This document shows positions 54,557-63,244 of a stretch of DNA of 64,000 bases, one piece after another. The stretch lies in contig NZ_CP015207.1 in NCBI RefSeq assembly GCF_002101375.1, forward strand, positions 3,116,001 through 3,180,000, in the 5' to 3' direction. The notes below the pieces were generated by a model. The model was given only the letters and a program-made list of their open reading frames with translations, had not been told where the DNA came from and ran no database searches. A program made the position numbers and the translations under genes. The stretch comes from Sporosarcina ureae (GTDB taxonomy: Bacteria > Bacillota > Bacilli > Bacillales_A > Planococcaceae). Every line of letters starts with the position of its first letter. Within the stretch, counting starts at the first letter, position 1.

Positions 54557-55911
54557 TGAAAACAACACTGCTAGGTTTTCAGCATTTACTTGCTATGTAT
54601 GCTGGCGCAGTATTGGTACCACTCATTGTGGGGAATGCTATTGGGTTAACTCCTACACAACTGACATATCTTGTTTCAATTGATATTTTAATGTGTGGTA
54701 TCGCTACGTTGTTGCAAATTTCACGTAATAAATATTTTGGCGTTGGTCTACCCGTGGTTCTTGGGTGTACATTCACAGCTGTAGGTCCCATGATTTTAAT
54801 AGGCAATGACTATGGAATTTCCGCTATTTACGGAGCGGTTATTGCTTCAGGCGTAATCATTTTCTTCATTAGTCGCTTCTTTGGGAGTCTCGTGAAATTC
54901 TTCCCTCCAATCGTTACCGGTTCAGTCGTAACTATTATTGGAATTACATTGATTCCTGTTGCGATCAATAATATGGGCGGTGGACAAGGTGCTGAAGATT
55001 TTGGATCGATGACAAATGTTTTACTCTCATTTGGCACGTTATTATTCATTGTCTTACTGTTCCGATTCACTTCAGGTTTTATGCAGTCTATCGCTATTTT
55101 GTTAGGTTTAGTTGGTGGTACGATTGCAGCGATATTCCTGGGTATCGTAGATTTCTCCAATGTACAAGATGCTTCTTATGTCCATATGGTGATGCCGTTT
55201 TATTTAGCCACTCCTACATTCCATCTACTGCCGATCGCCATTATGACGTTGGTGGCAATGGTGTCACTTGTAGAATCTACTGGAGTATACTTTGCGCTTG
55301 GTGATATTTGTGAAGAAGAAATCGACAAAAAAATGTTGGAAAAAGGCTATCGTGCAGAAGGATTGGCTTCCGTTATTGGCGGTATTTTCAATGCATTTCC
55401 TTACACGACATTTTCACAAAACGTGGGTTTAATGCAATTATCTGGTGTGAAGTCACGTCGTGTGATATTCGTGACCGCGATTATGTTGATTTCTTTAGGG
55501 TTCTTGCCGAAAATAGCGGCTCTTGCAACCATTATCCCACCGGCAGTCCTTGGAGGGGCTATGGTTGCGATGTTCGGAATGGTGGTTTCGCAAGGAATTA
55601 AAATGTTGAGTCCTGTTATTTCCAAAACCCAAGATAACGCAATGATTGTAGCGTGTTCCATCGGCATTGGTCTTGGTGTTTCAGTTGTACCGGATCTATT
55701 TAAGGAATTACCTGAAAGTGTACAGATCCTAACGAGTAATGGGATTGTACTCGGAAGTATCACGGCAATCTTCTTGAATATCATTTTCAATATGCTTCCT
55801 TCAAAAAAGAAGCAAGCTGTCCAACAAGCACATCAAGCGGAAGCTATGCCACTTAGCGTTAAGGAAGGACCATCTTCTGTCTTAGTTAGTGCAACAGCTA
55901 ATCATAAATAA
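54556..55911 (+). CDS. pbuX: Xanthine permease
   Basis: A 451-residue, ~14-helix nucleobase-cation symporter 2 (NAT/NCS2). The signature region contains Q/N-x10-G-x-T (FSQNVGLMQLSGVKSR) and the conserved VESTGVYFALG. It imports xanthine, and is co-transcribed with xpt under the riboswitch. GGGGAGG precedes the ATG. Confidence 0.96.
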
Positions 55912-55912
55912 G

Positions 55913-55953
55913 AAAAAGAGCAACCTGCAAAAAATGCGGTTGCTCTTTTTCTT
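55913..55953. terminator. Bidirectional terminator after pbuX
   Basis: AAAAAGAGCAACC / GGTTGCTCTTTTT, 12-nt loop, flanking A and T runs; also serves the convergent reductase gene. Confidence 0.9.
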
Positions 55954-55956
55954 ATA

Positions 55957-56856
55957 TTACACGCGATGTTGTTCATATTGATGTGGCTCTGTTTTGTTTG
56001 TTAAAATCGTCAGCAATTGTGAATCTATTGGCGAGTCATAAGCTTTTAATGACTCTCGAAGTTGCTCTTGTGTTCTGGAACCAATCAAAGCCGATGCTAC
56101 AGCGGGCTCTTTAAGTACAAAGGCAATGGCATATGCTTGTAAGTCAATCGTTTCATTAGAAAGTGTCTGAACTGTCTGCTGTAATTCAAACTGTGAATAA
56201 GATACAAAGCCATTCAAATTCTTCGCACGCTCCACGCCTTCATTCGTAAGTAAACCCTTTGCCAACGTCCCTCTAGCGACAACAGATGCACCTTTTTCAG
56301 CAATCAAAGAAAAGTATTCTTCAGGACGGCGATCCAGCAAGTTGTACTGCATCATGACGGAAACTGCTTGGCTAGTACTCAGAAAACGTTCGATTACAGT
56401 GGGGCGGATACTTGAGATACCATATTCACGTATGATGCCTTCTTTTTTTAATGTGTCAAATGCTTCAATTGTTTCTTCCACATCATCTTCCATCGTACCA
56501 CCGTGAAGTTGGTACAAGTCGATATGTTCGAGTTGTAAACGTCGTAAACTTTGTTTTACAGCGTCCATAATATGGGCTTTTGAAGAATCCCATATCCAGG
56601 AATCTTCTCCCTGCCACTTGTTACCGGCTTTCGTCGCGATGATCAAATCTTGACGTTTTTCTTTCAATACTTTTCCTATAAGTTCTTCGTTTGTTCCTTT
56701 ATCGTAAAGATCTGCTGTATCGAAGTAGTTGATACCATGATCTACTGCTTCATCAAGTACGGAACGAGCCGATTCAAGTTCAGTCGGTAATGACATGCAA
56801 CCTAGTCCAATTTCGGAAACAAGTAAACTACTAGAACCTATTATACGCTTCTTCAT
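55957..56856 (-). CDS. Aldo/keto reductase
   Basis: A 299-residue AKR with the TIM-barrel signature: GLGCMSLP, NYFDTADLYDKGTNE with the catalytic Asp and Tyr, IATKAGNKW with the Lys, and the His in YQLHGG; IGSRTQEQL binds NADPH near the C terminus. The substrate is unknown. The start is ATG 56856 after AAAGGAG; upstream in-frame codons to 56886 lack a ribosome binding site. Confidence 0.92.
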   Translation of the reverse strand: MKKRIIGSSSLLVSEIGLGCMSLPTELESARSVLDEAVDHGINYFDTADLYDKGTNEELIGKVLKEKRQDLIIATKAGNKWQGEDSWIWDSSKAHIMDAVKQSLRRLQLEHIDLYQLHGGTMEDDVEETIEAFDTLKKEGIIREYGISSIRPTVIERFLSTSQAVSVMMQYNLLDRRPEEYFSLIAEKGASVVARGTLAKGLLTNEGVERAKNLNGFVSYSQFELQQTVQTLSNETIDLQAYAIAFVLKEPAVASALIGSRTQEQLRESLKAYDSPIDSQLLTILTNKTEPHQYEQHRV

Positions 56857-56928
56857 GTGCCTCACTCCTTTCGTTTCATGGTACAATGAAAGCGGGCTAT
56901 AAAACCAATGGAAAGGGTTGAGTGCTGG

Positions 56929-57462
56929 ATGAAGTTTGAAGAAAGAACCCTCTCAACAGAACAGATCTTTACAGGTAAAATCATTTCGGTACAAGTAGAC
57001 GAAGTAGAATTGCCTGATGGAAAACTAGCAAAAAGAGAATTAGTAAAACATCCAGGAGCCGTGGCGATTATCGCATTGACTGAAGATAAAAAAATCGTGT
57101 TAGTTGAACAGTACAGAAAGCCTTTGGAACGAACGATGCTAGAAATACCGGCAGGCAAGATTGAACCGGGCGAAGAACCTAAGCTAACGGCGATTCGTGA
57201 ACTGGAAGAAGAGACAGCGTACCGTGCACATTCATTCGAATATTTGCAGACATTCTCGACTTCTCCAGGTTTCGCGGATGAAATCATTCACTTATACATA
57301 GCAAAAGATCTTGAGAAAGTGGAACAACCTGCTATAGGAGATGAAGATGAATTCATTGAAGTGCTGGAAGTAACTGTTGAAGAGGCAGAGGAGTTAATTG
57401 CGAATGAACGGATTTATGATGCGAAGACAGTTGCGGCTGTCTGGTATGTAAAAAACCTATAA
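56929..57462 (+). CDS. nudF: ADP-ribose pyrophosphatase
   Basis: A 177-residue Nudix hydrolase splitting ADP-ribose into AMP and ribose 5-phosphate. The Nudix box G-x5-E-x7-R-E-x2-E-E is present (GKIEPGEEP...RELEEETAY), and SPGFADEIIHLY is typical of the NudF group. The start ATG 56929 gives MKFEERTL, matching B. subtilis MKSLEEKTI; ATG 56908 would add seven residues without a ribosome binding site. An extended -10 (TGGTACAAT, 56879-56887) lies just upstream. It opens the nudF-fur-xerD region as in B. subtilis. Confidence 0.94.
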   Translation: MKFEERTLSTEQIFTGKIISVQVDEVELPDGKLAKRELVKHPGAVAIIALTEDKKIVLVEQYRKPLERTMLEIPAGKIEPGEEPKLTAIRELEEETAYRAHSFEYLQTFSTSPGFADEIIHLYIAKDLEKVEQPAIGDEDEFIEVLEVTVEEAEELIANERIYDAKTVAAVWYVKNL

Positions 57463-57526
57463 AGGATTGAGCTATTTCTGGACGGACAAGCATATGTTAT
57501 AGAAACGATGCGGAGGTGTCCTATTT

Positions 57527-58039
57527 ATGGCTCGATCATTGTCTTTTGTCTATTTATTCGTTATACTCGCAATCAGTTATATAGGAGGGGCTTTACTATT
57601 CAGGGAGTGGCCTGTCACGTCGCTAGAGCAGATCATCGGTTTATATGATCAACGCGTAGTGAAGGGATCTGAAGCGGCTTTGTGGTCACCTGTTGTGGTG
57701 ACGTTGAGCTTTATTCTATTAGCCATCATTCTGTCTAAATATAAAAGGGTCCGTTTTATCACTATGTTTCTCGGAGCGATTAAATGTGCTTTTTTTGGTT
57801 TGTCATCCACCTATTTATTGTCGACAGGCTTAAAGTTGGTATCCTATACGATTTGGTGGTTCCCATTTCAATTGATCAGCTGTTTGTTGTTCCTGATTTT
57901 ATGTTCAGTGTTGAACCCGCCATTTTTTGCTCCACCGGCTAGTAAGAAAAATCGTCCATTAACTGCAGTGCCACCATTGATTGCTCTATTGTTGATCACG
58001 CAGATACTGGAACTAGCGATCTTTCATTTTATAAAGTAA
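57527..58039 (+). CDS. Five-helix membrane protein in the spoIIM position
   Basis: A 170-residue hydrophobic protein with probable membrane helices near 7-24, 52-70, 77-99, 104-128 and 147-167. In B. subtilis the sporulation protein SpoIIM (five helices, about 214 residues) lies between nudF and fur. Topology and position agree, and FLGAIKCAFFGLSSTYLL vaguely recalls the SpoIIM core, but I do not see convincing sequence identity and it is shorter. GGAGGTG precedes the ATG by 10 nt. Treat as unknown membrane protein; SpoIIM-like is an inference. Confidence 0.7.
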   Translation: MARSLSFVYLFVILAISYIGGALLFREWPVTSLEQIIGLYDQRVVKGSEAALWSPVVVTLSFILLAIILSKYKRVRFITMFLGAIKCAFFGLSSTYLLSTGLKLVSYTIWWFPFQLISCLLFLILCSVLNPPFFAPPASKKNRPLTAVPPLIALLLITQILELAIFHFIK

Positions 58040-58080
58040 TATCCACTACACACTATAATGAACTGAACCTTTCCTTTCTA

Positions 58081-58110
58081 TTGTCATCTGGAACGACAGT
58101 TTGGTATAAT
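58081..58110 (+). promoter_or_regulatory. fur promoter
   Basis: TTGTCA 58081-58086, 18-bp spacer, TATAAT 58105-58110 preceded by TGG (extended -10). Confidence 0.65.
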
Positions 58111-58135
58111 GGAAACAATTTGAGGGGGGCGTCGT

Positions 58136-58612
58136 ATGGAAAGCCGAATAGAACGAATTAAGAAGCAATTGCACGGGGCCAGCTACAAGTTGACGCCTCA
58201 GCGTGAAGCGACTGTAGCAGTTCTTCTGGAAAATGAAGAAGACCATTTAAGTGCAGAAGATGTATTTTTGCTAGTAAAAGAAAAGGCTCCAGATATCGGT
58301 CTGGCGACTGTATATCGTACATTAGAATTATTAACTGAACTAAAAGTTGTCGATAAAATTAATTTTGGCGATGGGGTAGCGCGTTATGATTTACGAGAAG
58401 AAGGCGCTGCGCGGTTCCACCATCATTTAATTTGTCTAGAATGTGGAACGGTTGATGAAATTCAGGAAGACTTACTCGGTGAAGTAGAAAAAGTCGTAGA
58501 AGGTCGGTATGGTTTTACAGTCAAAGATCATTGGCTGACGTTCCATGGAATTTGTAAACGTTGTAAAGCGAAAGACGAAGAGAAAGAACAGGAAGACAAT
58601 GGGATAGCCTAA
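58136..58612 (+). CDS. fur: Ferric uptake regulator Fur
   Basis: A 158-residue metalloregulator that represses iron uptake genes with Fe(II). The winged helix includes SAEDVFLLVKEKAPDIGLATVYRTLELL. The regulatory site is in FHHHLICLECG, and the structural zinc is held by CLEC and CKRC pairs. PerR would carry a different His/Asp pattern, so Fur is preferred from synteny (before xerD). GAGGGGG is 8 nt before the ATG. Confidence 0.94.
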   Translation: MESRIERIKKQLHGASYKLTPQREATVAVLLENEEDHLSAEDVFLLVKEKAPDIGLATVYRTLELLTELKVVDKINFGDGVARYDLREEGAARFHHHLICLECGTVDEIQEDLLGEVEKVVEGRYGFTVKDHWLTFHGICKRCKAKDEEKEQEDNGIA

Positions 58613-58656
58613 GCGCTGTCCTTTTTTACTTTTTACATAAGAAAGGAGGAAAGTCT

Positions 58657-59547
58657 ATGAAAGATGCACAGTTTGCATTGGAGGATTATGTGCACTTTTT
58701 AACAGTTGAAAGACAATTGGCTCAAAATACGGTGAAGTCGTATCAACGCGATCTGACAGCCTATATACGTTACATCGCAAGTTTAAATTTAGAAACAGTT
58801 AATTCTATTGAACGCACGATGGTTCTGCAATACTTGCAGAAGTTGAAAGATAGTGGTAAATCCAGTCGTACCCTCTCCCGACATATTTCCTCCATTCGTT
58901 CGTTCCATCAATTTTTAGTAAGAGAACAAATCACGACACATGATTGCACGATTCATATCGAATTGCCTAAAATTGAACAAAAGCTGCCGGATGTCCTCTC
59001 TATACCTGAAATAGAACGATTGATCCATGCCGTTGATGGCCATACTTCACAAGGTATGCGCGATATTGCATTGCTTGAATTGTTATACGGGACTGGAATG
59101 AGGGTAAGTGAATTGATAGCGATTGATTTGGCCGATCTTCATTTGACCATGGGGTTTGTGCGGGTATTTGGAAAAGGCAGTAAGGAACGAATCGTGCCAC
59201 TTGGACGTTCAGCAATCGATGCCTGTACTTTGTATTTAAATGAAGGGCGTCCTAAGTTCATCAGTGATACTGAAGCGTTGTTCCTCAACATGCATGGCAG
59301 ACGGCTGACAAGACAAGGATGTTGGAAGATCTTGAAAGAGGCAGGAGTGAAGGCGGGAATTCAGAAAGTCATTTCACCGCATTTATTGCGCCACTCATTC
59401 GCCACACATTTGATTGAAAATGGAGCAGACTTGCGCGCAGTTCAGGAAATGCTCGGACATGCCGATATTTCCACGACGCAACTCTACACGCATGTCAGCA
59501 AAAAACGCTTGAAAGATGTCTACAGTCAATATCATCCTAGAGCGTAA
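58657..59547 (+). CDS. xerD: Tyrosine recombinase XerD
   Basis: A 296-residue site-specific recombinase resolving chromosome dimers at dif with XerC (RipX/CodV in B. subtilis). The N-terminal SAM-like DNA-binding domain (1-105) precedes the catalytic domain with R149 (GTGMRVSEL), H242 and R245 (HLLRHSF), H268 (LGHADIS) and nucleophile Y277 (TQLYTH). AAGGAGG precedes the ATG. It lies 44 nt after fur and 24 nt before deoB. Confidence 0.95.
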   Translation: MKDAQFALEDYVHFLTVERQLAQNTVKSYQRDLTAYIRYIASLNLETVNSIERTMVLQYLQKLKDSGKSSRTLSRHISSIRSFHQFLVREQITTHDCTIHIELPKIEQKLPDVLSIPEIERLIHAVDGHTSQGMRDIALLELLYGTGMRVSELIAIDLADLHLTMGFVRVFGKGSKERIVPLGRSAIDACTLYLNEGRPKFISDTEALFLNMHGRRLTRQGCWKILKEAGVKAGIQKVISPHLLRHSFATHLIENGADLRAVQEMLGHADISTTQLYTHVSKKRLKDVYSQYHPRA

Positions 59548-59571
59548 ACTACTATTACTGGAGGTTTTCAT

Positions 59572-60765
59572 ATGGAGAAATTTCGTTATAATCGTATTCA
59601 TTTAATCGTACTTGACTCAGTAGGGATTGGCGAAGCACCTGATGCTGAAGCTTTTGGCGATGTTGGATCTAATACGCTTGGACATATCGGTGAAGAAATG
59701 GATGGATTGAAACTACCGAATTTGGAACGTCTCGGTCTTGCGAATATTGCACCAATTAAAGGTCTCGCACCACAAAAAGAAGCACAAGGATATTACACAA
59801 AGATGCAAGAAGCATCTGTCGGTAAAGATACGATGACAGGGCATTGGGAAATCATGGGCTTGCGTATCGATGATGCATTTAAAGTGTATCCGAATGGTTT
59901 TCCCAAAGAACTTATAGATGAATTGGAATTAAAAACGGGTAGAAAAGTTATCGGAAATAAACCGGCAAGCGGTACGGAAATTATCGATGAACTAGGTGAA
60001 GAGCATATGAACACAGGAGCTCTCATCGTTTACACGTCTGGCGACCCTGTCCTGCAAATTGCAGCACATGAAGAAATTATTCCAATTGAAGAGCAATATC
60101 GAATTTGTGAAATCGCAAGAGAACTTACATTGCAACCTGAATTCTTAGTCGGTCGTGTGATTGCGCGTCCATTTGTTGGGGAACCGGGTACCTTCACACG
60201 GACTACAAACCGTCATGATTATGCATTGAAGCCATTTGGTAAAACGGTAATGAATGAATTGCAAGATAAAGGCTATGACGTTTTCGCCATCGGTAAAATT
60301 GCGGATATTTACAATGGTGAAGGGGTGACTGAAGCAGTTCGTACAACAGGGAACATGGATGGTGTAGATCAGCTTGTCTCGGTGATGAAAAAAGAATTTG
60401 AAGGCCTTAGTTTCGTTAATCTAGTAGACTTCGATGCATTATATGGTCATCGTCGCGATCCGATTGGTTACGGTAATGCACTTGAAGAATTTGATGCACG
60501 TTTGCCTGAAATTATGGATGCAATGCAACCGGACGATTTACTGATCATCACAGCGGACCATGGAAATGATCCAGTTCATGAGGGTACGGATCATACAAGA
60601 GAATATGTACCGTTACTCGTCTACTCTCCTTCCAACAAAGGAGCAGGGCAATTGCCCATCCGTAAAACATTCTCTGATGTCGGGGCGACGATTGCAGAAA
60701 ATTTCCAAGTAGATAAACCTGAACATGGTGAAAGTTTCTTGTCTGCATTAGTTAAGGAGGATTAA
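59572..60765 (+). CDS. deoB: Phosphopentomutase
   Basis: A 397-residue alkaline-phosphatase-superfamily enzyme interconverting (deoxy)ribose 1- and 5-phosphate. [12 protein letters not shown] carries the first metal Asp, [10 protein letters not shown] the catalytic Thr, and TADHGNDP the late metal ligands. It works with the nucleoside phosphorylase encoded 4 nt downstream in nucleoside breakdown. GGAGG precedes ATG 59572. Confidence 0.97.
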   Translation: MEKFRYNRIHLIVLDSVGIGEAPDAEAFGDVGSNTLGHIGEEMDGLKLPNLERLGLANIAPIKGLAPQKEAQGYYTKMQEASVGKDTMTGHWEIMGLRIDDAFKVYPNGFPKELIDELELKTGRKVIGNKPASGTEIIDELGEEHMNTGALIVYTSGDPVLQIAAHEEIIPIEEQYRICEIARELTLQPEFLVGRVIARPFVGEPGTFTRTTNRHDYALKPFGKTVMNELQDKGYDVFAIGKIADIYNGEGVTEAVRTTGNMDGVDQLVSVMKKEFEGLSFVNLVDFDALYGHRRDPIGYGNALEEFDARLPEIMDAMQPDDLLIITADHGNDPVHEGTDHTREYVPLLVYSPSNKGAGQLPIRKTFSDVGATIAENFQVDKPEHGESFLSALVKED

Positions 60766-60769
60766 TTTT

Positions 60770-62068
60770 ATGCTGCGAATGGTGGATATCATTGAAAACA
60801 AGCGAGACGGAAAGGAACTAAACAAAGAACAGATCGAGTTTTTTGTGACGGGTTATACGGAGGGCTCAATCCCAGATTATCAGGCGAGTGCTTTCTTGAT
60901 GGCCATTTACTTTAAGGGTATGACTACAGAAGAACAAGGCTACTTAACGATGGCCATGGCGGAGTCTGGCGATCAAATCGATTTATCTGCAATTGAAGGA
61001 GTGAAGGTAGACAAACACTCAACAGGCGGAGTAGGTGATACTACGACACTTATTTTGGCGCCACTTGTCGCAGCATGCGGTGTACCAGTTGCTAAAATGA
61101 GTGGCCGGGGACTAGGCCATACAGGGGGCACACTTGATAAGCTAGAAGCAATTGAAGGCTTCCACGTAGAGATTTCTACCGAACGATTTATTCAACAGGT
61201 CAATGATTTGAAAATCGCTGTAATCGGCCAAAGTGGCAATTTGACACCAGCTGATAAAAAACTATATGCGTTAAGGGATGTCACAGCGACCGTCAACAGC
61301 ATTCCACTGATTGCAAGCTCAATTATGAGTAAAAAGTTGGCGGCGGGCGCAGATGCTATCGTACTAGACGTCAAGACAGGCGCAGGAGCTTTCATGAAAA
61401 CATTGGAAGACTCAAAGCGATTGGCAGATGCCATGACGGCGATCGGCAATGAAGTTGGAAGAAACACAAGTGCTATTATTTCGGATATGAACCAACCCCT
61501 AGGACTTGCGATAGGTAATGCTCTGGAAGTAAAAGAAGCGATTGAAACACTGCGAGGAAAAGGTCCAGCCGATCTAACGGAGCTGTGTTTAGTTCTTGGT
61601 AGCAAGATGTTGCTGGCAGCGAACAAAGCAGAAACTGAAGAAGACGCACGCAAACAACTACAGAATGTCGTAGAAAACGGTGACGCACTGCGTTTGTTCG
61701 GTGAGTTAATCAAAGCACAAGGCGGCAACGAAAAAGTCATTGAGAATACAAATCTATTGCCGCAAGCACAGTATCAAATTGAAGTTCCCGCTATTGAAAG
61801 CGGCTATGTATCCAAAATCGATGCCGATGAAATAGGTGTTGCCGCTATGCATCTTGGAGCGGGTCGTGCAACAAAAGAAGACGTCATTGATCTCGCGGTC
61901 GGGATTGTGCTGCGCAAGAAAATAGGGGACTTTGTAAAAAAGGGAGAGGCACTCGCTATTCTCCATGCAAACACAGAACAAGTGGATGATTCGATCCAAC
62001 TGCTGCAAACTCATATGCATATTTCAAAGGAAAAAATAGCAGCACCACCGCTTATACATTCCTTGTAA
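60770..62068 (+). CDS. pdp: Pyrimidine-nucleoside phosphorylase
   Basis: A 432-residue family 3 glycosyltransferase/nucleoside phosphorylase splitting uridine and thymidine to base plus (deoxy)ribose 1-phosphate. [14 protein letters not shown] and [17 protein letters not shown] are the phosphate-binding and family motifs. AAGGAGG precedes the ATG. In B. subtilis the gene here is pupG (purine nucleosides); here a pyrimidine phosphorylase takes its place behind deoB. Confidence 0.95.
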   Translation: MLRMVDIIENKRDGKELNKEQIEFFVTGYTEGSIPDYQASAFLMAIYFKGMTTEEQGYLTMAMAESGDQIDLSAIEGVKVDKHSTGGVGDTTTLILAPLVAACGVPVAKMSGRGLGHTGGTLDKLEAIEGFHVEISTERFIQQVNDLKIAVIGQSGNLTPADKKLYALRDVTATVNSIPLIASSIMSKKLAAGADAIVLDVKTGAGAFMKTLEDSKRLADAMTAIGNEVGRNTSAIISDMNQPLGLAIGNALEVKEAIETLRGKGPADLTELCLVLGSKMLLAANKAETEEDARKQLQNVVENGDALRLFGELIKAQGGNEKVIENTNLLPQAQYQIEVPAIESGYVSKIDADEIGVAAMHLGAGRATKEDVIDLAVGIVLRKKIGDFVKKGEALAILHANTEQVDDSIQLLQTHMHISKEKIAAPPLIHSL

Positions 62069-62073
62069 TGAAT

Positions 62074-62135
62074 AAAAGCCATGTACCTGAAGCATGCCAA
62101 GAAATTGGCTCCCTTCAGAGCACATGGCTTTTTTG
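62074..62135 (+). terminator. Terminator of deoB-pdp
   Basis: AAAGCCATGT / ACATGGCTTT outer stem, inner CTGAAG / CTTCAG and CCAA / TTGG around GAAA, followed by T6. Confidence 0.85.
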
Positions 62136-62159
62136 TCGTTCATGTGTAAAAACAAATGC

Positions 62160-62380
62160 AACTGTACATACTCTTGTGTAGCTCGGGTAAGGAGCGAGGG
62201 AGTGACTAGCTATGAATCCGATGCTAGGCTAACGCGTATCTTCGGGAGAGTTCTTCAGAGAAGTTCAGCCCGACTGCTGTAGGCCGCCTGGAAGATGTCG
62301 CGTGGAACGTCGATTAAAGATATCTTTCCAGCCCGTTTAATTTCTGTCACAACTTAAGAAGTTTTAGGGACAGCTGACTA
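62160..62380 (+). other. Hairpin-rich non-coding stretch before spoIIA
   Basis: No protein frame here looks real, and dacF, which precedes spoIIA in B. subtilis, is absent. Inverted repeats: CTAGC / GCTAG near 62207-62229; ACGCG-TATCTTC (near 62232-62244) with GAAGAT-GT-CGCGT (near 62291-62303), enclosing smaller hairpins (CTTC-AGA-GAAG); and CTGTC / GACAG with inner AACTT / AAGTT (62344-62372). It may be a structured RNA, a repeat or a scar of a lost gene. Confidence 0.35.
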
Positions 62381-62382
62381 GT

Positions 62383-62424
62383 TTTGTCAAAACTAAAGGA
62401 TAGCCGTTCTAAATGTGCGACAAT
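62383..62424 (+). promoter_or_regulatory. Spo0A box and candidate sigma-H promoter of spoIIA
   Basis: TTTGTCAAA at 62383-62391 is an exact match to the 0A-box consensus TTTGTCRAA. It lies just upstream of AGGATAG (62397-62403), a sigma-H-like -35, with an imperfect -10 CGACAAT (62418-62424) after 14 bp. B. subtilis spoIIA is transcribed by sigma-H with Spo0A~P bound close to the -35, so the arrangement fits. Confidence 0.5.
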
Positions 62425-62451
62425 GCCTTCATGAAGGAGGCGTATCTACAC

Positions 62452-62805
62452 ATGGCAACTATTACACAACTGGAAAATGGCATTGTCTTAATCACGCTAG
62501 CAGGGGAACTCGATAACCACGAAGCCAATCAAATTAGAGAAGAAGTATCTACTGCTATATTCACGGGAAAGACGCGTGCAATCATCTGGGACCTCTACCA
62601 ACTAGGCTTCATGGACAGCGCAGGAATCGGACTTATTCTTGGAAGAATGCGTGATCTAGTACCCGTAAACGGAGAAACACTCATATTGAATCCATCTCCG
62701 ACAATGCAGAAATTATTCCAATTTGCAGGTCTTGGTGATGTCGTCAGAATATGTACAGTCGAAGAAGCAATCGACGAAATCGGAGGGGTTGTACATGAAA
62801 AATGA
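62452..62805 (+). CDS. spoIIAA: Anti-sigma F factor antagonist SpoIIAA
   Basis: A 117-residue STAS protein. When unphosphorylated it binds SpoIIAB and frees sigma F in the forespore. The phosphorylation site is the Ser in FMDSAGIGLILGR. ELDNHEANQIRE is the family N-terminal motif. ATG 62452 after AAGGAGG (62434-62440); a longer frame from 62413 would contain the ribosome binding site. It overlaps spoIIAB by 11 nt. Confidence 0.96.
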   Translation: MATITQLENGIVLITLAGELDNHEANQIREEVSTAIFTGKTRAIIWDLYQLGFMDSAGIGLILGRMRDLVPVNGETLILNPSPTMQKLFQFAGLGDVVRICTVEEAIDEIGGVVHEK

Positions 62806-63241
62806 AATGACCTTGTCGTTTCTAGCGATAGAACAAAATGAAGCACTTGCCAGAATGGCACTCACCTGTTTTATCGCACCATTGGATCCGACACTGGAAG
62901 AACTTTCGGAATTTAAAACAATTGTTTCGGAAGCTGTTACGAATGCGATTATCCACGGTTACGAATGCGATGGTAAAAGTATGGTGAAGATCCATGCAAC
63001 GATTGACGACCGCACAGTAAAAATGACGGTAACAGATGAGGGAATGGGTATCTTCGACATTGAGCAAGCAATGGAGCCGATGTTTACGACCAAACCACAA
63101 ATGGAGCGCTCCGGTATGGGCTTTACGATCATGGAAAGTTTCTCGGACGGTATCCGTGTAGATTCTACCCTTGGAAATGGGACAATCGTGACATTTGAGA
63201 AGAATTTTTCTCCAGTCACAGAAGTAAGTAGAATGAGGTGA
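62795..63241 (+). CDS. spoIIAB: Anti-sigma F factor / serine kinase SpoIIAB
   Basis: A 148-residue GHKL kinase that holds sigma F inactive and phosphorylates SpoIIAA. The N box is EAVTNAIIHGYE, the G1 box DEGMGI, and the ATP lid TTKPQMERSGMGF. ATG 62795 with GGAGGGG upstream gives MKNEMTLSF, matching B. subtilis MKNEMHLEF; a longer frame from 62723 would run inside spoIIAA. It ends 3 nt before sigF. Confidence 0.97.
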   Translation: MKNEMTLSFLAIEQNEALARMALTCFIAPLDPTLEELSEFKTIVSEAVTNAIIHGYECDGKSMVKIHATIDDRTVKMTVTDEGMGIFDIEQAMEPMFTTKPQMERSGMGFTIMESFSDGIRVDSTLGNGTIVTFEKNFSPVTEVSRMR

Positions 63242-63244
63242 CAT

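Noticed and set aside
58657..59547. Tyrosine recombinase as an integron or phage integrase
   Set aside because: Sequence, length and position between fur and deoB identify chromosomal XerD.
62094..62282. 62-codon frame spanning the pdp terminator
   Set aside because: No ribosome binding site, begins inside the terminator hairpin, and the composition is not protein-like.
62160..62310. Cobalamin-riboswitch-like wording (GAATCC, GCCCGACTGCTGTA)
   Set aside because: The pieces are not in the spacing and order of the B12 box and core helices, and spoIIA is not a B12-related operon.
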